Source: Physella acuta (taxonomy: Eukaryota; Mollusca; Gastropoda; Physidae). Taken from it: a stretch of DNA of 64,000 bases. The translations under genes and the position numbers were made by a program. Below the pieces are notes generated by a model that was not told the DNA's origin, searched no databases, and saw only the letters and a list, made by a program, of their open reading frames with translations. This document shows, piece by piece, positions 63,524 to 64,000 of this stretch. Each line of letters opens with the position of its first letter. The first letter of the stretch is position 1. The stretch covers positions 255,501 through 319,500 of the forward strand of contig NW_026731692.1 in the NCBI RefSeq assembly GCF_028476545.1, written 5' to 3'.

Positions 63524-64000
63524 GACAAAGGGCGGGCAGGGAGTGGGGCGAAATTTCTACGTCTCCCTCACCCCGAAATGTGGATAGGTGTTAATAATTT
63601 TTTAAACTAATCCCCCCCCCCATACACTATATTGGTATTGATTAAATCGATGAAGTGTGACGACGGTGACGAGTATGCTAATGGGGCGTGACGGGGTATT
63701 GGTGACACAGAATCCGATGGCAGTTTGTGCCAGGCCGCTGGTGGCAGAGATGGAGTGACAGACAGACAGATGACGTCACGAGCACGAGGCAAGCAGTTGT
63801 ACCTGTCAGGTTGTACCCAGGTTACAGCCCCTCATTGTTGATGCTAAAAACAGTGAGGTGATTATGCTAATTAGTTGGAATACCACACCGGGCGCAAAAA
63901 ACGCAGCCAAACACACACACACACACACGCCGACACCCAGAGAGACGTATAAAAACCAAAATAGAAAGTCACAGAGAAAGACACATTTTGTCGACCACAC
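63524..64000. other. Window end, slightly GC-richer, nothing firm
   Basis: Contains TGACGTCA (CRE-like) near 63772 and a (CA)n run near 63911. It could hold upstream sequence of the nucleoredoxin-like gene, but no exon is identified. Confidence 0.3.

Overview
The window is AT-rich animal nuclear DNA with short coding exons, GT-AG introns and a very dense load of short tandem repeats and small non-autonomous transposons. Four conserved animal protein genes can be read by exon-by-exon homology; together they carry only a few kilobases of coding sequence. The gene content, the tRNA-derived SINEs, the Helitrons and the AGATCT-rich tracts fit a lophotrochozoan, most likely a gastropod mollusc. That placement is an inference from general features, not from a species-specific marker. 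I recognise no prokaryotic gene, CRISPR array, rRNA, retrovirus, LTR element or Polinton.

Layout. (1) 1-3500: repeat-rich DNA (a TIR element carrying a nested dimeric SINE, a second long-TIR MITE, a hAT-type MITE). (2) 3940-10434, plus strand: MND1, the meiotic recombination factor; five coding exons give residues 2-205, and the first exon probably codes only the initiator Met. (3) 12703-20664, minus strand: a fatty-acid-binding protein (FABP) gene of five coding exons, with a possible noncoding first exon and TATA box near 29915-30154. (4) 20700-41370: gene-poor region of Helitrons, hAT elements, MITEs and minisatellites. (5) 41405-47624, plus strand: a complete 12-exon SEC14-like lipid-transfer protein (CRAL-TRIO plus GOLD, 410 aa). 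(6) 51469-56079, minus strand: the last five exons (239 aa) of a nucleoredoxin-like gene; its N-terminal exons were not found in the window. (7) 56085-64000: mostly minisatellites and one TIR element.

The genes do not form an operon or pathway. MND1 and FABP are convergent, and SEC14L and the nucleoredoxin gene are convergent. FABP and SEC14L are both lipid-handling proteins, but nothing here links their regulation.

The most unusual signal is that about ten of the roughly 48 splice sites sit on, or are copied by, a tandem repeat. In SEC14L the acceptors of exons 3, 4, 9 and 12 and the donor of exon 11 are each repeated two to four times. In FABP the exon 2 donor, the exon 4 acceptor and the exon 4 donor are affected. 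In the nucleoredoxin gene one exon has a minisatellite on both sides. This looks like recurrent tandem duplication across exon-intron borders, leaving decoy splice sites, one of which is in frame.
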